From: Bacillota bacterium | GTDB lineage: Bacteria; Bacillota; SHA-98; UBA4971 | Assembly (NCBI GenBank): GCA_012516125.1 | Contig: JAAYXB010000039.1 | Coordinates: 1-64,000 of the forward strand | Reading direction: 5' to 3' | DNA: 64,000 nt | Shown: one piece after another, positions 17,578-26,824 of the stretch | Layout of the letters: each line of letters starts with the position of its first letter | How positions within the stretch are numbered: the first letter of the stretch is position 1 | Translations under genes and position numbers: made by a program | The notes under the pieces: model-generated | The model's input: only the letters and a program-made list of their open reading frames with translations | Database searches by the model: none | Told to the model about the DNA's origin: nothing

Positions 17578-17683
17578 CTTCCTGTTAGAAGAGGCCCTTT
17601 TGGCTGGAGGGCGGGGGCGCCCCGCTGTTTTGTGCGCTTCGCCGTCCGCCGATTACTGTACAGTCGGGATGGAGATGATAACC

Positions 17684-18334
17684 ATGCGCCAGTTTGCCGT
17701 GATCGGGCTGGGGAAGTTTGGCACCAGCGTGGCTCGGACTCTCGCCAAAATGGGGCACGAGGTCCTAGCCATCGACATAGACCCCGACAAGGTCCAGCAT
17801 CTTGCCGACGAGGTAACCCACGCGGTGCAGGCCGATGCCACAGACGAAGAGGCGCTCCGGGCACTCGGCATCCGCAACGTCGACGTGGCTGTAGTCACCG
17901 TCGGCCAGGACATCAGGTCGAGCATTCTCACGTGTATGATACTGAAGGAGATCGGGGTCGCACACGTGGTCGCCAAGGCCACCGACGAGCTTCACGGCAA
18001 GCTTCTCGAGAAACTGGGCGTGGACAGGGTAGTCTACCCGGAGCGAGACATGGGCGTCAGGCTGGCCAACAGCCTCGGCTCGTCCAACATCCTCGAGTAC
18101 ATCGAGCTGTCCCCTGATTACGGCGTGGCCGAGATCGTGGCGACGGAGGAATTCGCCGACAAGACCCTGAGGGAGCTGAACCTCCGGGCTCACTACGGCA
18201 CCAACGTGGTCGCCATCCGCAGCGGCAACCAGGTGAAGGTCTCGCCTGGCGCTGATGACAGGGTGCATGAAGGTGACGTTCTCGTGATCCTCGGTTCGGT
18301 GGAGAGCCTCGACAGGCTCAAGAAGATGAGGTAG
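17684..18334 (+). CDS. Potassium uptake regulator, TrkA/KtrA family
   Basis: Cytoplasmic RCK protein of 216 residues that gates a Ktr/Trk-type potassium channel on nucleotide binding. The Rossmann motif is FAVIGLGKFGTSVARTLAKM with the acidic residue in AIDIDPDKV. The TrkA-C domain fills the last 75 residues (GVAEIVATEEFADKTLREL). ATG 17684 is preceded by GGAGATGAT. No KtrB-like channel gene is in the window. Confidence 0.88.
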   Translation: MRQFAVIGLGKFGTSVARTLAKMGHEVLAIDIDPDKVQHLADEVTHAVQADATDEEALRALGIRNVDVAVVTVGQDIRSSILTCMILKEIGVAHVVAKATDELHGKLLEKLGVDRVVYPERDMGVRLANSLGSSNILEYIELSPDYGVAEIVATEEFADKTLRELNLRAHYGTNVVAIRSGNQVKVSPGADDRVHEGDVLVILGSVESLDRLKKMR

Positions 18335-18354
18335 TCCCGGCTGGTGGTTCTATC

Positions 18355-19149
18355 GTGGAAAGGCTGCAGAAGGTGCTTGCGGAAGCAGGTGTGGCTTCGA
18401 GAAGGCATAGCGCCGATATCATCCGCGAGGGCCGGGTGCAGGTCGACGGCGTGGTCATCCGCGAGCCGGGGGCGAGGGTGGACCCGGCGCGCGTTGAGGT
18501 TAAGGTCGACGGGAAACCCATTGCCATCGACGACACTAAAGTATATTTGCTCCTCAACAAACCCGCAGGATACCTTTGCACGGCTCGCGACCCGCAGGGT
18601 CGCCCGACCGTGCTGGACCTCGTGCCACCCTCAGGCCACAGGCTCTTTCCCGTGGGAAGGCTTGACTTTGATACCGAGGGCCTTCTCCTTCTCACAAACG
18701 ACGGCGACGCAGCGTACGCGCTAACTCACCCCAGGTTTGAGGTGCCGAAAACGTACGTCGCGAGGGTAGAGGGGGTGCCGGGCGAGCGGGAGCTTGAGGC
18801 ACTCAGGCGGGGAGTAAGGCTGGGCGACGTCGTGACGGCGCCGGCAAGAGTCAGGGTGGTGAGGAACGACGCCAGCTCTGCTGTGCTGGAGATCGAAATC
18901 CATGAGGGAAGGAAGCGCGAGGTCCGGGACATGCTCGCGGCGGTGGGCCACCCGGTCCTGCACCTGAAGAGGACTCGCCTGGGCAGGCTCGTCTTGGGCG
19001 ACCTCAGGCCCGGGTCGTGGAGGCACCTAACCCCCCGGGAGGTCCGCTGGGTGCGGGAGCTTGCAGCGAAAGGCGCTGCAGGGAAGGCCTCGCGGCAGGT
19101 GCCGCCGGGGAATGGAGACATGGGTGGCCCAGGGGAGGCAGGATATTGA
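18355..19149 (+). CDS. rluB: Pseudouridine synthase, RsuA/RluB family
   Basis: Isomerises a specific uridine in rRNA to pseudouridine. It has 264 residues. An N-terminal S4 RNA-binding domain (ERLQKVLAEAGVASRRHSADII) is followed by the catalytic domain with the aspartate in VGRLDFDTEGLLLLTNDGD. The C-terminal signature EGRKREVRDMLAAVGHPV is present. It starts GTG 18355, 20 bases after the ktrA-like gene. The exact rRNA target (23S or 16S) cannot be settled from sequence alone. Confidence 0.9.
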   Translation: MERLQKVLAEAGVASRRHSADIIREGRVQVDGVVIREPGARVDPARVEVKVDGKPIAIDDTKVYLLLNKPAGYLCTARDPQGRPTVLDLVPPSGHRLFPVGRLDFDTEGLLLLTNDGDAAYALTHPRFEVPKTYVARVEGVPGERELEALRRGVRLGDVVTAPARVRVVRNDASSAVLEIEIHEGRKREVRDMLAAVGHPVLHLKRTRLGRLVLGDLRPGSWRHLTPREVRWVRELAAKGAAGKASRQVPPGNGDMGGPGEAGY

Positions 19150-19234
19150 CGAGCTGTGCAGAATAGTGTCGCATGTGCCACTGGGGCCTGGGTGCGACCG
19201 GTCATTCCACGTGAGCTGCGAGGTCGGCTGAGAG

Positions 19235-20533
19235 TTGAGCAACAAGTCTGGCCGAGGACGACGCGTGATCGCGATAGGAGGCGGGCCCGCCGGCCTCATG
19301 GCCGCTATCACGGCGGCTGCGAATGGGGCGAGGGTCATCCTGCTCGAGCGCAACCCCGAGGTCGGGCGCAAGCTCCTCCTGACCGGGGGAGGCAGGTGCA
19401 ATTTCACTCACGACACCGATGTCGAGGGCCTCGTGGCCGGAATGCCGGGGAACGGCAGGTTCCTGTACTCTGCTTTCGCTGCATTCGATTCCGCAAGGCT
19501 GAGGGGTTTTCTCGCCAGCCTGGGTGTGGAGAGCAGAGCCGAGGATGACGGAAGGGTGTTTCCGTTCTCTGGGATCGGAAGGGACGTGCTGACCGCTCTC
19601 ATGACCTGCGCCCGCAAGAAGGGCGTGGAGATGAAGTGCCTATGGAAGGCCGAGCGCATCCTCGTAAGGGACGGCAGGGTATGCGGGGTCATCGCGGGTA
19701 GGGTGCCGATGAGCCCCGGGCTCATATCATGCGATGCGGCGATAATCGCGACCGGCGGGATAACGTATCCTATGACGGGGTCCACCGGTAGCGGTCACCG
19801 GATGGCAGCCGAGCTTGGCCACACCATAGTGGAGCCGAGAGCGTCCCTGGTGCCGCTCGAAACCGAGGAGCCGTGGGTTCCGGGCCTTGCAGGCCTCGCC
19901 CTGCGCGGCGTGGCGGTAACGTCCTTCGTCGCGGGGCACAAGGTGGAGACCAGGTTCGGGGAGATGCTCTTCACGCACTTCGGAGTGTCCGGGCCCGTGG
20001 TCTTGGCTCTTTCGCGCGAGCTCGCGCTTGCCCTCGGGCGCGGGGAGGGTCCCGTGAGGCTCGTCGTGGATCTCAAGCCGGGGCTTTCCCAGGCAGAGCT
20101 CGACAGAGAGCTGCGGGGGGCCTTTGACCGGTACTTTCGCCGTCGGGTTCCCAATGCGCTGCTCGAGCTTGTGCCGGCGAGACTCATATCCCTCGTGGTC
20201 CGCGAGGCAGGCATACCCGAGGCGAGGCCAGTTTCGCAGGTTACGCGCGAAGAGAGACTTGCGCTGGGAGGGGTCATCAAGGGCCTCGTTCTGACGGTCA
20301 GGGGAACACGACCGGTGGAAGAAGGGATGGTCACCGCGGGTGGGGTGAGCGTGGAGGAGATCGACCCGCGCACGATGGGGTCAAGGCTGGTGTCCGGGCT
20401 GTATTTCGCCGGGGAGGTCATTGACGTGGATGGCACGACGGGTGGGTTCAACCTGCAGGCTGCGTTCTCCACGGGTTATCTGGCCGGCCTTTCCGCTGCC
20501 AGAGGAGAGGCGGTGGCATGCGATGCCCGATAG
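19235..20533 (+). CDS. NAD(P)/FAD-dependent oxidoreductase, HI0933 family
   Basis: Flavoprotein of 432 residues. The FAD dinucleotide motif is VIAIGGGPAGLMAAITAAANGA, and the family signature LLLTGGGRCNFTH follows. A second conserved block is ATGGITYPMTGSTGSG. The C-terminus reads GLYFAGEVIDVDGTTGGFNLQAAFSTG. The start is TTG 19235. The precise reaction is unknown; relatives include BaiN. It overlaps a small membrane protein gene. Confidence 0.88.
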   Translation: MSNKSGRGRRVIAIGGGPAGLMAAITAAANGARVILLERNPEVGRKLLLTGGGRCNFTHDTDVEGLVAGMPGNGRFLYSAFAAFDSARLRGFLASLGVESRAEDDGRVFPFSGIGRDVLTALMTCARKKGVEMKCLWKAERILVRDGRVCGVIAGRVPMSPGLISCDAAIIATGGITYPMTGSTGSGHRMAAELGHTIVEPRASLVPLETEEPWVPGLAGLALRGVAVTSFVAGHKVETRFGEMLFTHFGVSGPVVLALSRELALALGRGEGPVRLVVDLKPGLSQAELDRELRGAFDRYFRRRVPNALLELVPARLISLVVREAGIPEARPVSQVTREERLALGGVIKGLVLTVRGTRPVEEGMVTAGGVSVEEIDPRTMGSRLVSGLYFAGEVIDVDGTTGGFNLQAAFSTGYLAGLSAARGEAVACDAR

Positions 20534-20723
20534 CGCCGGGTCCTCCGAGCCGAGTCGTTTTCTCGTCCGCCTCGAGTGGGCCTTTTGCGTGGCGTTTCTG
20601 GTGCTCCTGACCCTTGCTATCTTCGGGCAGGCGGCTCTCCTCACAGAGCGGGGAAAGGAGCGCCTCAGCAGGGTTGATCGTCTCGAGGGGAGAGCGCTGC
20701 GGGTAGTCGGTAGCCTTCAATGA
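20523..20723 (+). CDS. Small single-pass membrane protein
   Basis: A 66-residue frame from ATG 20523, overlapping the end of the flavoprotein gene and preceding cmk. One membrane helix (LEWAFCVAFLVLLTLAIFGQAALL) is followed by a basic/acidic tail. The ORF track shows it only as the end of a longer shadow frame. I recognise no family. Tight placement and a clear helix support a real gene. Confidence 0.55.
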   Translation: MPDSAGSSEPSRFLVRLEWAFCVAFLVLLTLAIFGQAALLTERGKERLSRVDRLEGRALRVVGSLQ

Positions 20724-20767
20724 TTTACCCGGCAATTCCGTGTGGAAGAAGAGGAATCGCGGTATAG

Positions 20768-21523
20768 ATGTCGAATAAGGAAAAAGTTAGAACGAGGCGT
20801 CCCGTGATCGCTATCGACGGTCCGGCCGGCGCCGGCAAGAGCACTGTGGCTAAGGCCATCGCAAGCATATTTGGGCTGCGCTATGTCAGCACGGGCCACT
20901 TTTACCGGGCGGTGGCGCTGAAGGCTTTGCGCCTCGGGGTGGACCTCACATCAGAGGAGTCTCTCACGGCGCTCGCCAGATCCATCGACATCGCCATACG
21001 CCAGGATGCGCACGGCGATTCGCGCACGTTCCTTGACGGCGAGGACGTCACCGACAGCCTTGCCTCGCCCGAAGTTGATGCGTGCGTGTCAGAGGTGGCC
21101 CGAGTCCCCGGGGTGAGGCTCGCGCTTCTTGACCAGCAGAGGTTGCTTTCGCGCGAGGGTGGGGTCGTGATGGATGGGCGCGACATTGGCACGGTCGTGG
21201 CACCCGATGCCGACCTGAAGGTATTCCTTGTCGCCACGCTCGAGGAAAGGGTCCGGAGGCGCCTTGCCCAGGCTCGAGAGAGGGGATGCGAGGCCTGCCA
21301 TGGGGCAGTGGCCGCCGGGGTGGCCCACCGGGACCGGATCGACAGCGAGCGAGAGGTCGCGCCGCTACGGCCTGCTCCGGATGCGATCGTCATCGACACA
21401 ACCGGCAAGACCCCGGAGGAAACCATTGCCGAGGTTGCCCGGCTTGTTGCTTGCGCGACGGGCGATCGCGCACCTGCGCCTGTGTCGTCGCGCGCCGAGG
21501 GGGAACGAGCTTGTTCTACGTGA
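20768..21523 (+). CDS. cmk: Cytidylate kinase
   Basis: Phosphorylates CMP and dCMP with ATP. It has 251 residues. The P-loop is AIDGPAGAGKSTVAKAIA, the CMP-binding part includes YVSTGHFYRAVALKA, and the core has VVMDGRDIGTVVAPDADLKVFLVA and RIDSEREVAPL. About 20 extra C-terminal residues are present. It overlaps plsC and precedes ispH-S1, the common cmk-plsC-ispH-S1 order of Clostridia. Confidence 0.95.
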   Translation: MSNKEKVRTRRPVIAIDGPAGAGKSTVAKAIASIFGLRYVSTGHFYRAVALKALRLGVDLTSEESLTALARSIDIAIRQDAHGDSRTFLDGEDVTDSLASPEVDACVSEVARVPGVRLALLDQQRLLSREGGVVMDGRDIGTVVAPDADLKVFLVATLEERVRRRLAQARERGCEACHGAVAAGVAHRDRIDSEREVAPLRPAPDAIVIDTTGKTPEETIAEVARLVACATGDRAPAPVSSRAEGERACST

Positions 21524-22143
21524 TAGCGCGGGCGATCTTGCGGGTGGTTCTCAAGATCGCTTTCAAGATACAGGTTGAGGGTGAGAGCAATGTCCCTTCA
21601 GAAGGGCCTGTGATCCTGGTAGCAAACCACCTGAGCATGCTTGACCCGATAGTCCTTGGGTGCGCGATCCGAAGGCCGGTCAGGTTCATGGCGAAGCATG
21701 AACTGTTCTCGAATCGGCTGTTCGCCCGGGTTCTCACGAGTCTGGGGGCGTTCCCGGTGAGACGCGGGCAAGCTGACAGAGAAGCGTTCCACAAGGCGCT
21801 CGAGGTCCTTTTGAAAGGGCAGGTCCTTGGGATATTCCCCGAGGGCACTCGCAGCCTCACCGGCCGCCTCCAGGCGCCGTATTCGGGGGCGGTGGTCCTT
21901 GCCGAGAAGACCGGCGCGCCGATCGTGCCCGTAGGCATCGTTGGCACAGACAGGATCCTGCGAAAGGGTGCCGTGCTTCCGAGGCCCGGGAGTATCTTAG
22001 TAAGAGTGGGGAAGCCGATATACGCGTCGCGCTTCTCGCAAGGGCCGGCGCAAGAAGCAGGGAGAACGGCGGTCGACCTGAAGAGCGTCATGATGCAGCA
22101 TATAGCTGAGCTCATTGCAGGCGGCGCGCAGGCGACGAGATAA
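21511..22143 (+). CDS. plsC: 1-acyl-sn-glycerol-3-phosphate acyltransferase
   Basis: Membrane-associated enzyme that acylates lysophosphatidate. It has 210 residues from TTG 21511, inside the cmk end with GAGGGGGAACGA upstream; the ORF-track extension reads through cmk. The H-x4-D motif is NHLSMLD and the substrate motif FPEGTRSLTG. Position between cmk and ispH-S1 agrees. Confidence 0.92.
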   Translation: MFYVIARAILRVVLKIAFKIQVEGESNVPSEGPVILVANHLSMLDPIVLGCAIRRPVRFMAKHELFSNRLFARVLTSLGAFPVRRGQADREAFHKALEVLLKGQVLGIFPEGTRSLTGRLQAPYSGAVVLAEKTGAPIVPVGIVGTDRILRKGAVLPRPGSILVRVGKPIYASRFSQGPAQEAGRTAVDLKSVMMQHIAELIAGGAQATR

Positions 22144-22170
22144 TCTTCGTTCGGTGTTGGGAGATAATAA

Positions 22171-24522
22171 GTGGAACGGAACAATCGGTTTCATGTCACT
22201 TTGAGCGAGCGGACCGGGTTCTGCTACGGGGTCCGTCGCGCTGTAGGGATCGCGGAGGAAGCGGGCTCCAGGGGGCCGGCGTTCACGCTTGGGCCCCTGG
22301 TGCATAACCCGCAAGTTGTGGAAAGGCTGAGGGAGAAGGGCGTTACGCCCGTCGCGGGACTCGGTGAGATCAAAGAGGGAATCCTCGTAGTGCCGTCTCA
22401 CGGGCTGCCGCCTGATGTGCTGGAAGAGGCGAAAAGACGTGGACTGGACGTGGTCCATGCCACCTGTCCCAACGTCCGGCGCACTCAGAGGCTGGTCGCA
22501 GATCTGAAGCGTAGGGGTTATCAGGTGTTCATCGTTGGAGACGAGGGGCATTCCGAGGTCGTCGGGCTTGTCGGATGTGCCGGAGGCGATGCTCGGGTTG
22601 TGAGGTCGGCCGAGGACGTCCTCTCTGGCCTCGTGAGGCCCAGGGTCGGTGTCGTTTGCCAGACCACCCAGACGGTTGAAGCGTTTCGCCAGGTGCTTGC
22701 CGCCCTAGCTTTGCGGGCGAAGGAACTTGTGGCCTACAATACAATATGCAATGCAACGGGAGAGAGGCAACGGGCCGCGCGCGAGCTCGCACGGTCAGTA
22801 GATGCCATGATCGTGGTGGGCGGGCAGGCCAGCGCGAACACGCGGAGGCTCGCCGAGATCTGTGAGGCCGAAGGAGCGAAGGTGTACCGGGTCGAAACCG
22901 CATCCGATCTGGATTCTCTGGATCTTTCTGGCGTAAGGTCGGTGGGGATTGCGGCGGGGGCATCGACGCCGAATTGGGTTATCGAGGAGGTCATGGAGAG
23001 GATGAGCGTGCTGGGCGAAGACAGGATGGACGAAAGGGAGGAACCAATGGTCGCACAAGGGGACGAGAAAAGCCCGCTGGCAACTCGCGGCGACGGGGAA
23101 CCCTACGACCGGGAGCACGAGTGCTGCGGCGAGGGCGAGATAGCGCCGAGAGGCGAGAACGGGGCGGAGGCCGCTCCTTGCAATGCGACCGCTGCCCCTG
23201 GGGATGCGCGCCCGGAGGATGGGGCACGCGAAGAACCGGATGGGCCGCCGAATTCTGCGCAGGCGAAGCCGGGGTCGGAACCCGAGCTGGGGCCGGAGAC
23301 GTCCGAGTCAGCTGAGGCGGGCGGTGATGCCGGAGCGCAGGGTGAGGTGGTGCCTGGCGCGCCTTATGCAATGGCCCAGACGGAAGCCGAGGAGATGCGC
23401 GCTGGAGAGGAGATATCCGAGGGGGATATCGTCAAGGGCACGGTCGTTGCCGTGCATCCTGACGAGGTCCTTGTCAATATCGGTCTTAAGTCCGAAGGCG
23501 TCGTGCCAAGGTCCGAGATCTCCAGAAAGCCGGTGCAGTCATGCCTCGACGTTGTGCGAGAGGGGCAGGAGATAGAGGTCCTCGTGGAGAGGCTCGAGGA
23601 TAAGGAAGGCAGGCCGCGCCTTTCCAAGAGAAAGGCTGACACGGAGCGCGCCTGGGCGGCGGTCCAGAGGGCGCTCGATACCGGCGAGGTCATCGAGGGC
23701 GAGGTTACTGATGTCGTCAAGGGCGGTGTGGTGGTAGACGTGGGTCTGCGGGGCTTTGTCCCGGCCTCCCATGCGAGCCGCCGTCCGATGGCCGACCTCT
23801 CACCGCTTGTCGGCCAGACCCTGCGGATGAAGGTCCTCGAGGCTGATCGCGCCAAGAGGAACGTGGTGCTCTCGGCACGTCTCGTTCAGGAACAGGAGGC
23901 GGCCGAGGCGAAGGCCAGGGTGCTTGAGTCGCTCCAGGAGGGTGAGGTCGTCGACGGCGTCGTCAAACGCGTTGTGAACTTCGGCGCGTTCGTGGACATC
24001 GGCGAAGGTGTCGAGGGCCTGCTGCACGTGTCTGACATGGCCTGGACGAGGACTACCGATCCCCGCGAGGTGGTGAAGGAAGGCGACCACATCAGGGTGA
24101 AGGTGCTCTCGGTGGACAGAGAGCGGGAGAGGATTTCCCTCGGGCTCAAGCAAACCCTGCCGGATCCCTGGGAGGATGTAACGTCCCGTTACCCTGTCGG
24201 CAGCATCGCCACGGGTAAGGTCACGAAGCTGGCCGACTTCGGCGCCTTCGTGGAACTCGAGCCTGGGATCGAGGGGCTCATCCACATATCTCAACTCGCA
24301 GATAGAAGAGTGTCGCGCCCGGATGAAGTCGTGAAGCCCGGAGACGAGGTGTCCGTGAAGGTCATCAGTGTGAGACCTCGGGACCACCGCATCGGGCTGA
24401 GCCTGAAAGAAGCTCAGGCCGAAGGCGACAAACAGGCATTCAAGAAATACGCCGACAAGGAGGACGAAGCCGGGCCCACCCTCGGAGACGTGTTCGGGGA
24501 TATCCTGAAGAACTCTAAGTGA
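22171..24522 (+). CDS. ispH: IspH - ribosomal protein S1 fusion
   Basis: A 783-residue fusion. Residues 1 to about 285 are 4-hydroxy-3-methylbut-2-enyl diphosphate reductase, the last step of the non-mevalonate isoprenoid pathway. The iron-sulfur cysteines are in GFCYGVRRA (Cys18), HATCPNVR and NTICNATGERQ. An acidic, Pro/Ala/Glu-rich linker spans about 285-410. Four S1 RNA-binding domains follow near 413-485, 501-570, 589-660 and 675-745; the last two are the best conserved (NFGAFVDIGEGVEGLLHVSD, DFGAFVELEPGIEGLIHISQ). Such fusions are known in Clostridia. The start is GTG 22171. The last codons and TGA stop lie within repeat copy 3. Confidence 0.95.
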   Translation: MERNNRFHVTLSERTGFCYGVRRAVGIAEEAGSRGPAFTLGPLVHNPQVVERLREKGVTPVAGLGEIKEGILVVPSHGLPPDVLEEAKRRGLDVVHATCPNVRRTQRLVADLKRRGYQVFIVGDEGHSEVVGLVGCAGGDARVVRSAEDVLSGLVRPRVGVVCQTTQTVEAFRQVLAALALRAKELVAYNTICNATGERQRAARELARSVDAMIVVGGQASANTRRLAEICEAEGAKVYRVETASDLDSLDLSGVRSVGIAAGASTPNWVIEEVMERMSVLGEDRMDEREEPMVAQGDEKSPLATRGDGEPYDREHECCGEGEIAPRGENGAEAAPCNATAAPGDARPEDGAREEPDGPPNSAQAKPGSEPELGPETSESAEAGGDAGAQGEVVPGAPYAMAQTEAEEMRAGEEISEGDIVKGTVVAVHPDEVLVNIGLKSEGVVPRSEISRKPVQSCLDVVREGQEIEVLVERLEDKEGRPRLSKRKADTERAWAAVQRALDTGEVIEGEVTDVVKGGVVVDVGLRGFVPASHASRRPMADLSPLVGQTLRMKVLEADRAKRNVVLSARLVQEQEAAEAKARVLESLQEGEVVDGVVKRVVNFGAFVDIGEGVEGLLHVSDMAWTRTTDPREVVKEGDHIRVKVLSVDRERERISLGLKQTLPDPWEDVTSRYPVGSIATGKVTKLADFGAFVELEPGIEGLIHISQLADRRVSRPDEVVKPGDEVSVKVISVRPRDHRIGLSLKEAQAEGDKQAFKKYADKEDEAGPTLGDVFGDILKNSK

Positions 24523-24711
24523 GGGTGCGTTAGTTCTCGCCCCTCTTCCAGTAGTTGCCGGGTTGCCGGTGTTGCACTCGGGGACGGCGCCCCAAGCGGG
24601 GCGCCTTGACAAAATCCGGCCTGTCCGGCCAGTGGCCGGATTTTGACGCCCCTCGTGCAATCACCGGCAACCCCTCCCAAAAGTCGGGAGCATTTTTGCA
24701 CCCCCACTTAG
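24515..24711 (-). repeat. Dispersed palindromic element, copy 3 (long form)
   Basis: Complete long form in reverse orientation, with termini CTAAGTGAGGGTGC and GCACCCCCACTTAG. It contains the GGTTGCCGGTG/CACCGGCAACC arms, the GCGCCCC/GGGGCGC hairpin and the AAATCCGGCC/GGCCGGATTT hairpin. Its left end encodes the final Ser-Lys-stop of ispH-S1. Confidence 0.9.
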
Positions 24712-24765
24712 GGAGGAGTAGACACATCTCGGGCTTTGGGCGAGGTGGCCCGTGATTGCGCGTAG

Positions 24766-24801
24766 GGCCGGCGGCTGGGTGGAGCCGCCGGCCTTCCTGT
24801 T
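24766..24801 (+). terminator. Rho-independent terminator after ispH-S1
   Basis: GGCCGGCGGCT and AGCCGCCGGCC form a perfect 11-bp stem around a 6-base loop, followed by TTCCTGTT. It lies just past repeat copy 3 and before the DUF1614 gene. Confidence 0.7.
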
Positions 24802-24909
24802 GCGCATAAGCTCGGGCGTTTCAGGGTACCCTACCTTCCAGAGTGTGGCAGAATCGTCTTTCGCGCACGCGAGAAGGTTCCCCACCGGGAAGGGAGGCGA
24901 CAACAGAGC

Positions 24910-25653
24910 ATGACTGTAGGGCTTGTCATCCTGCTCGGTGTGAGCATTCTAGTTTTCCTCGGGGTCACCCACCGGGTGTTGGACAGGATGCACCTCACTG
25001 ACAGGCAGGCTCTTGTGGCGCTTGGTCTAATGCTCGTCGGGAGCTTCGTTGATGTGCCGATCTACCGTGGCATCCAGTCCGTGAGCGTCAACCTCGGGGG
25101 AGCTGTGGTACCCATCGTTCTCGCCATATACGTGCTGGCACGCGCGGACACTCGCCTCGAGACAGGGCGCGGGGTCCTCGCGGCCATCATAACGGGGATT
25201 GCCCTCTTCGCTCTCACAAGGCTCTTTACCTTCGAGGAGGGCCGCACCATCCTCGATCCCCTGTACGCCTTCGGCCTTGTGGCGGGAGTCGTCGCTTATC
25301 TCGCGGGAAGGTCCAGGCGGGCGGCGTTTGCCGGGGCCGTGCTGGGTGTGGTGCTCCTTGATGCGGTCCATCTCGTGGAGGTAACGGTCAGGCAGATGCC
25401 GGCCACGGTGCACCTGGGCGGGGCTGGGGTGTTCGACGCAGTGGTGATAGCGGCGGTGGTCGCGGTGGGCCTTGCCGAGGTATTCGGCGAGGCCATGGAG
25501 CGGATACAGGGCGGCCCGGTCTCCAATGTCGAGCGCGAGGTGAGAGTGGACTCGCCTGTGGCGGGGAAAGGTCGCGACACAGGCATGGGTCGGCGGGAGG
25601 GAGCGCCCATGCACGAGGGCAGCGCCGGGAGGGATGAGAATGACCAGGTCTGA
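24910..25653 (+). CDS. DUF1614 domain-containing membrane protein
   Basis: A 247-residue protein with about six to seven membrane segments, starting VGLVILLGVSILVFLGV. The conserved DUF1614 region LVALGLMLVGSFVDVPIYRG is present, with acidic and His residues in LLDAVHLVEV and a hydrophilic C-terminal tail. The function of the family is unknown. Its end overlaps spoIIP by 14 bases, so the two are coupled, suggesting a sporulation role (inference). Confidence 0.85.
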   Translation: MTVGLVILLGVSILVFLGVTHRVLDRMHLTDRQALVALGLMLVGSFVDVPIYRGIQSVSVNLGGAVVPIVLAIYVLARADTRLETGRGVLAAIITGIALFALTRLFTFEEGRTILDPLYAFGLVAGVVAYLAGRSRRAAFAGAVLGVVLLDAVHLVEVTVRQMPATVHLGGAGVFDAVVIAAVVAVGLAEVFGEAMERIQGGPVSNVEREVRVDSPVAGKGRDTGMGRREGAPMHEGSAGRDENDQV

Positions 25654-26815
25654 CATGCGCCTGTCGGGCGTGGGAGCCGGGCGTCGGCATCAGGTTGCGG
25701 CACTGGCCCTTGCGACGCTGGTGGGCGTGACGGCGATGGCCGCCGCTATCTTTTCGCTCCCGGCCTTCGCCCACGAGGAGCGCAGCGAGGGGTATTACAC
25801 GGTGCTCGACGAGGACAGGCGCGAGATCTTCATGACCGCCATTATGGTCGCCCCCGGCGACATCTTTATCGCCGAAGACAACCACGCCTACGAGATCACC
25901 TACGTAGAAGGCGACAGGGCGCATGCCGTGTTGCTGGGCGTCATGGCGCCTGAGGAAGAGCCCCAAGGCGGAGGGCGCGGCGCGCTGGGGCGCGCGTTCT
26001 CGACCGCCGTCTCGGCGCTGCGGAGCGTATTCCTGGGACAGGGTGCGGCGGGCAGCGGCAGAACGATTGTGCTGTATAACACGCACAGCGACGAGTCGTA
26101 CGAGCCCACGAGCGGGACTCCGACCAAGGACTGGGGCGACGTGTACAGGGTCGCGGCCGCCTTCGAGAACGCCCTCAAGAAGCAAGGGTTCCACGTGGTG
26201 AGGTCCACAGCCAACCACAATCCCCACGACGGCGGGGCGTATGCGAGGTCCAGGCGAACCATGGCCCAGCTCATGAGGCAGAATCCCATAGCTGCGTTCG
26301 ACATTCACAGGGACGCGGTGCCGCCCCAGGCATACAGGGCGACGGTGGCAGGCGAGGACGTCACCAGGATCACCCTGGTGGTGGGCCAGCAGAACCAGAC
26401 CAGGGGCCAGAACATCCTGTTCGCAGAGCAGCTCAAGGCCGCCGCCGACCGCCGGGCGCCGGGCCTCATCAAGGGCATCTTGTGGGCTCAGGGCGACTAT
26501 AACCAGGACATGCTCGGCCGCTCGGTGCTGATGGAGGTCGGCGCGCACACCAACCGGCTCGACGAGGCCGAGCGCGCTGTGGATCTCTTCGCATCGTCCA
26601 TCGGGCCGGTGCTGGGCGCCGCAGCGCCCGGGGTCGGAGTGGTGAGGGGCGGTGTGGGGCGTGCGGTGGCCTGGATAGTCGGCCTCATCGTCGTCGCAGG
26701 GGGAGCGTACCTCGCCGCGAACTCGGACAACTGGCGGAAGATCCGATCGAGGCTTGCCGGGATCGGGGCGCGCGGGCTCCTCAATCTCCTGGGCCTGCGC
26801 CGCAGGAGAAAGTAG
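25640..26815 (+). CDS. spoIIP: Stage II sporulation protein P
   Basis: Membrane-anchored peptidoglycan amidase/endopeptidase of the DMP engulfment machine. It has about 391 residues from ATG 25640, six bases after GGAGGG. An N-terminal membrane anchor (about 20-45) precedes a linker; the catalytic domain shows VLYNTHSDESYEPTSG, RSTANHNPHDGGAYARS and FDIHRDAVP. The metal-binding His/Glu set looks intact, with EVGAHTNRLDEA near the C-terminus. A second membrane helix near the C-terminus (AWIVGLIVVAGGAYLAAN) is unusual. It is followed by the YIEGIA gene. Confidence 0.92.
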   Translation: MTRSDMRLSGVGAGRRHQVAALALATLVGVTAMAAAIFSLPAFAHEERSEGYYTVLDEDRREIFMTAIMVAPGDIFIAEDNHAYEITYVEGDRAHAVLLGVMAPEEEPQGGGRGALGRAFSTAVSALRSVFLGQGAAGSGRTIVLYNTHSDESYEPTSGTPTKDWGDVYRVAAAFENALKKQGFHVVRSTANHNPHDGGAYARSRRTMAQLMRQNPIAAFDIHRDAVPPQAYRATVAGEDVTRITLVVGQQNQTRGQNILFAEQLKAAADRRAPGLIKGILWAQGDYNQDMLGRSVLMEVGAHTNRLDEAERAVDLFASSIGPVLGAAAPGVGVVRGGVGRAVAWIVGLIVVAGGAYLAANSDNWRKIRSRLAGIGARGLLNLLGLRRRRK

Positions 26816-26824
26816 TGACCTTCG

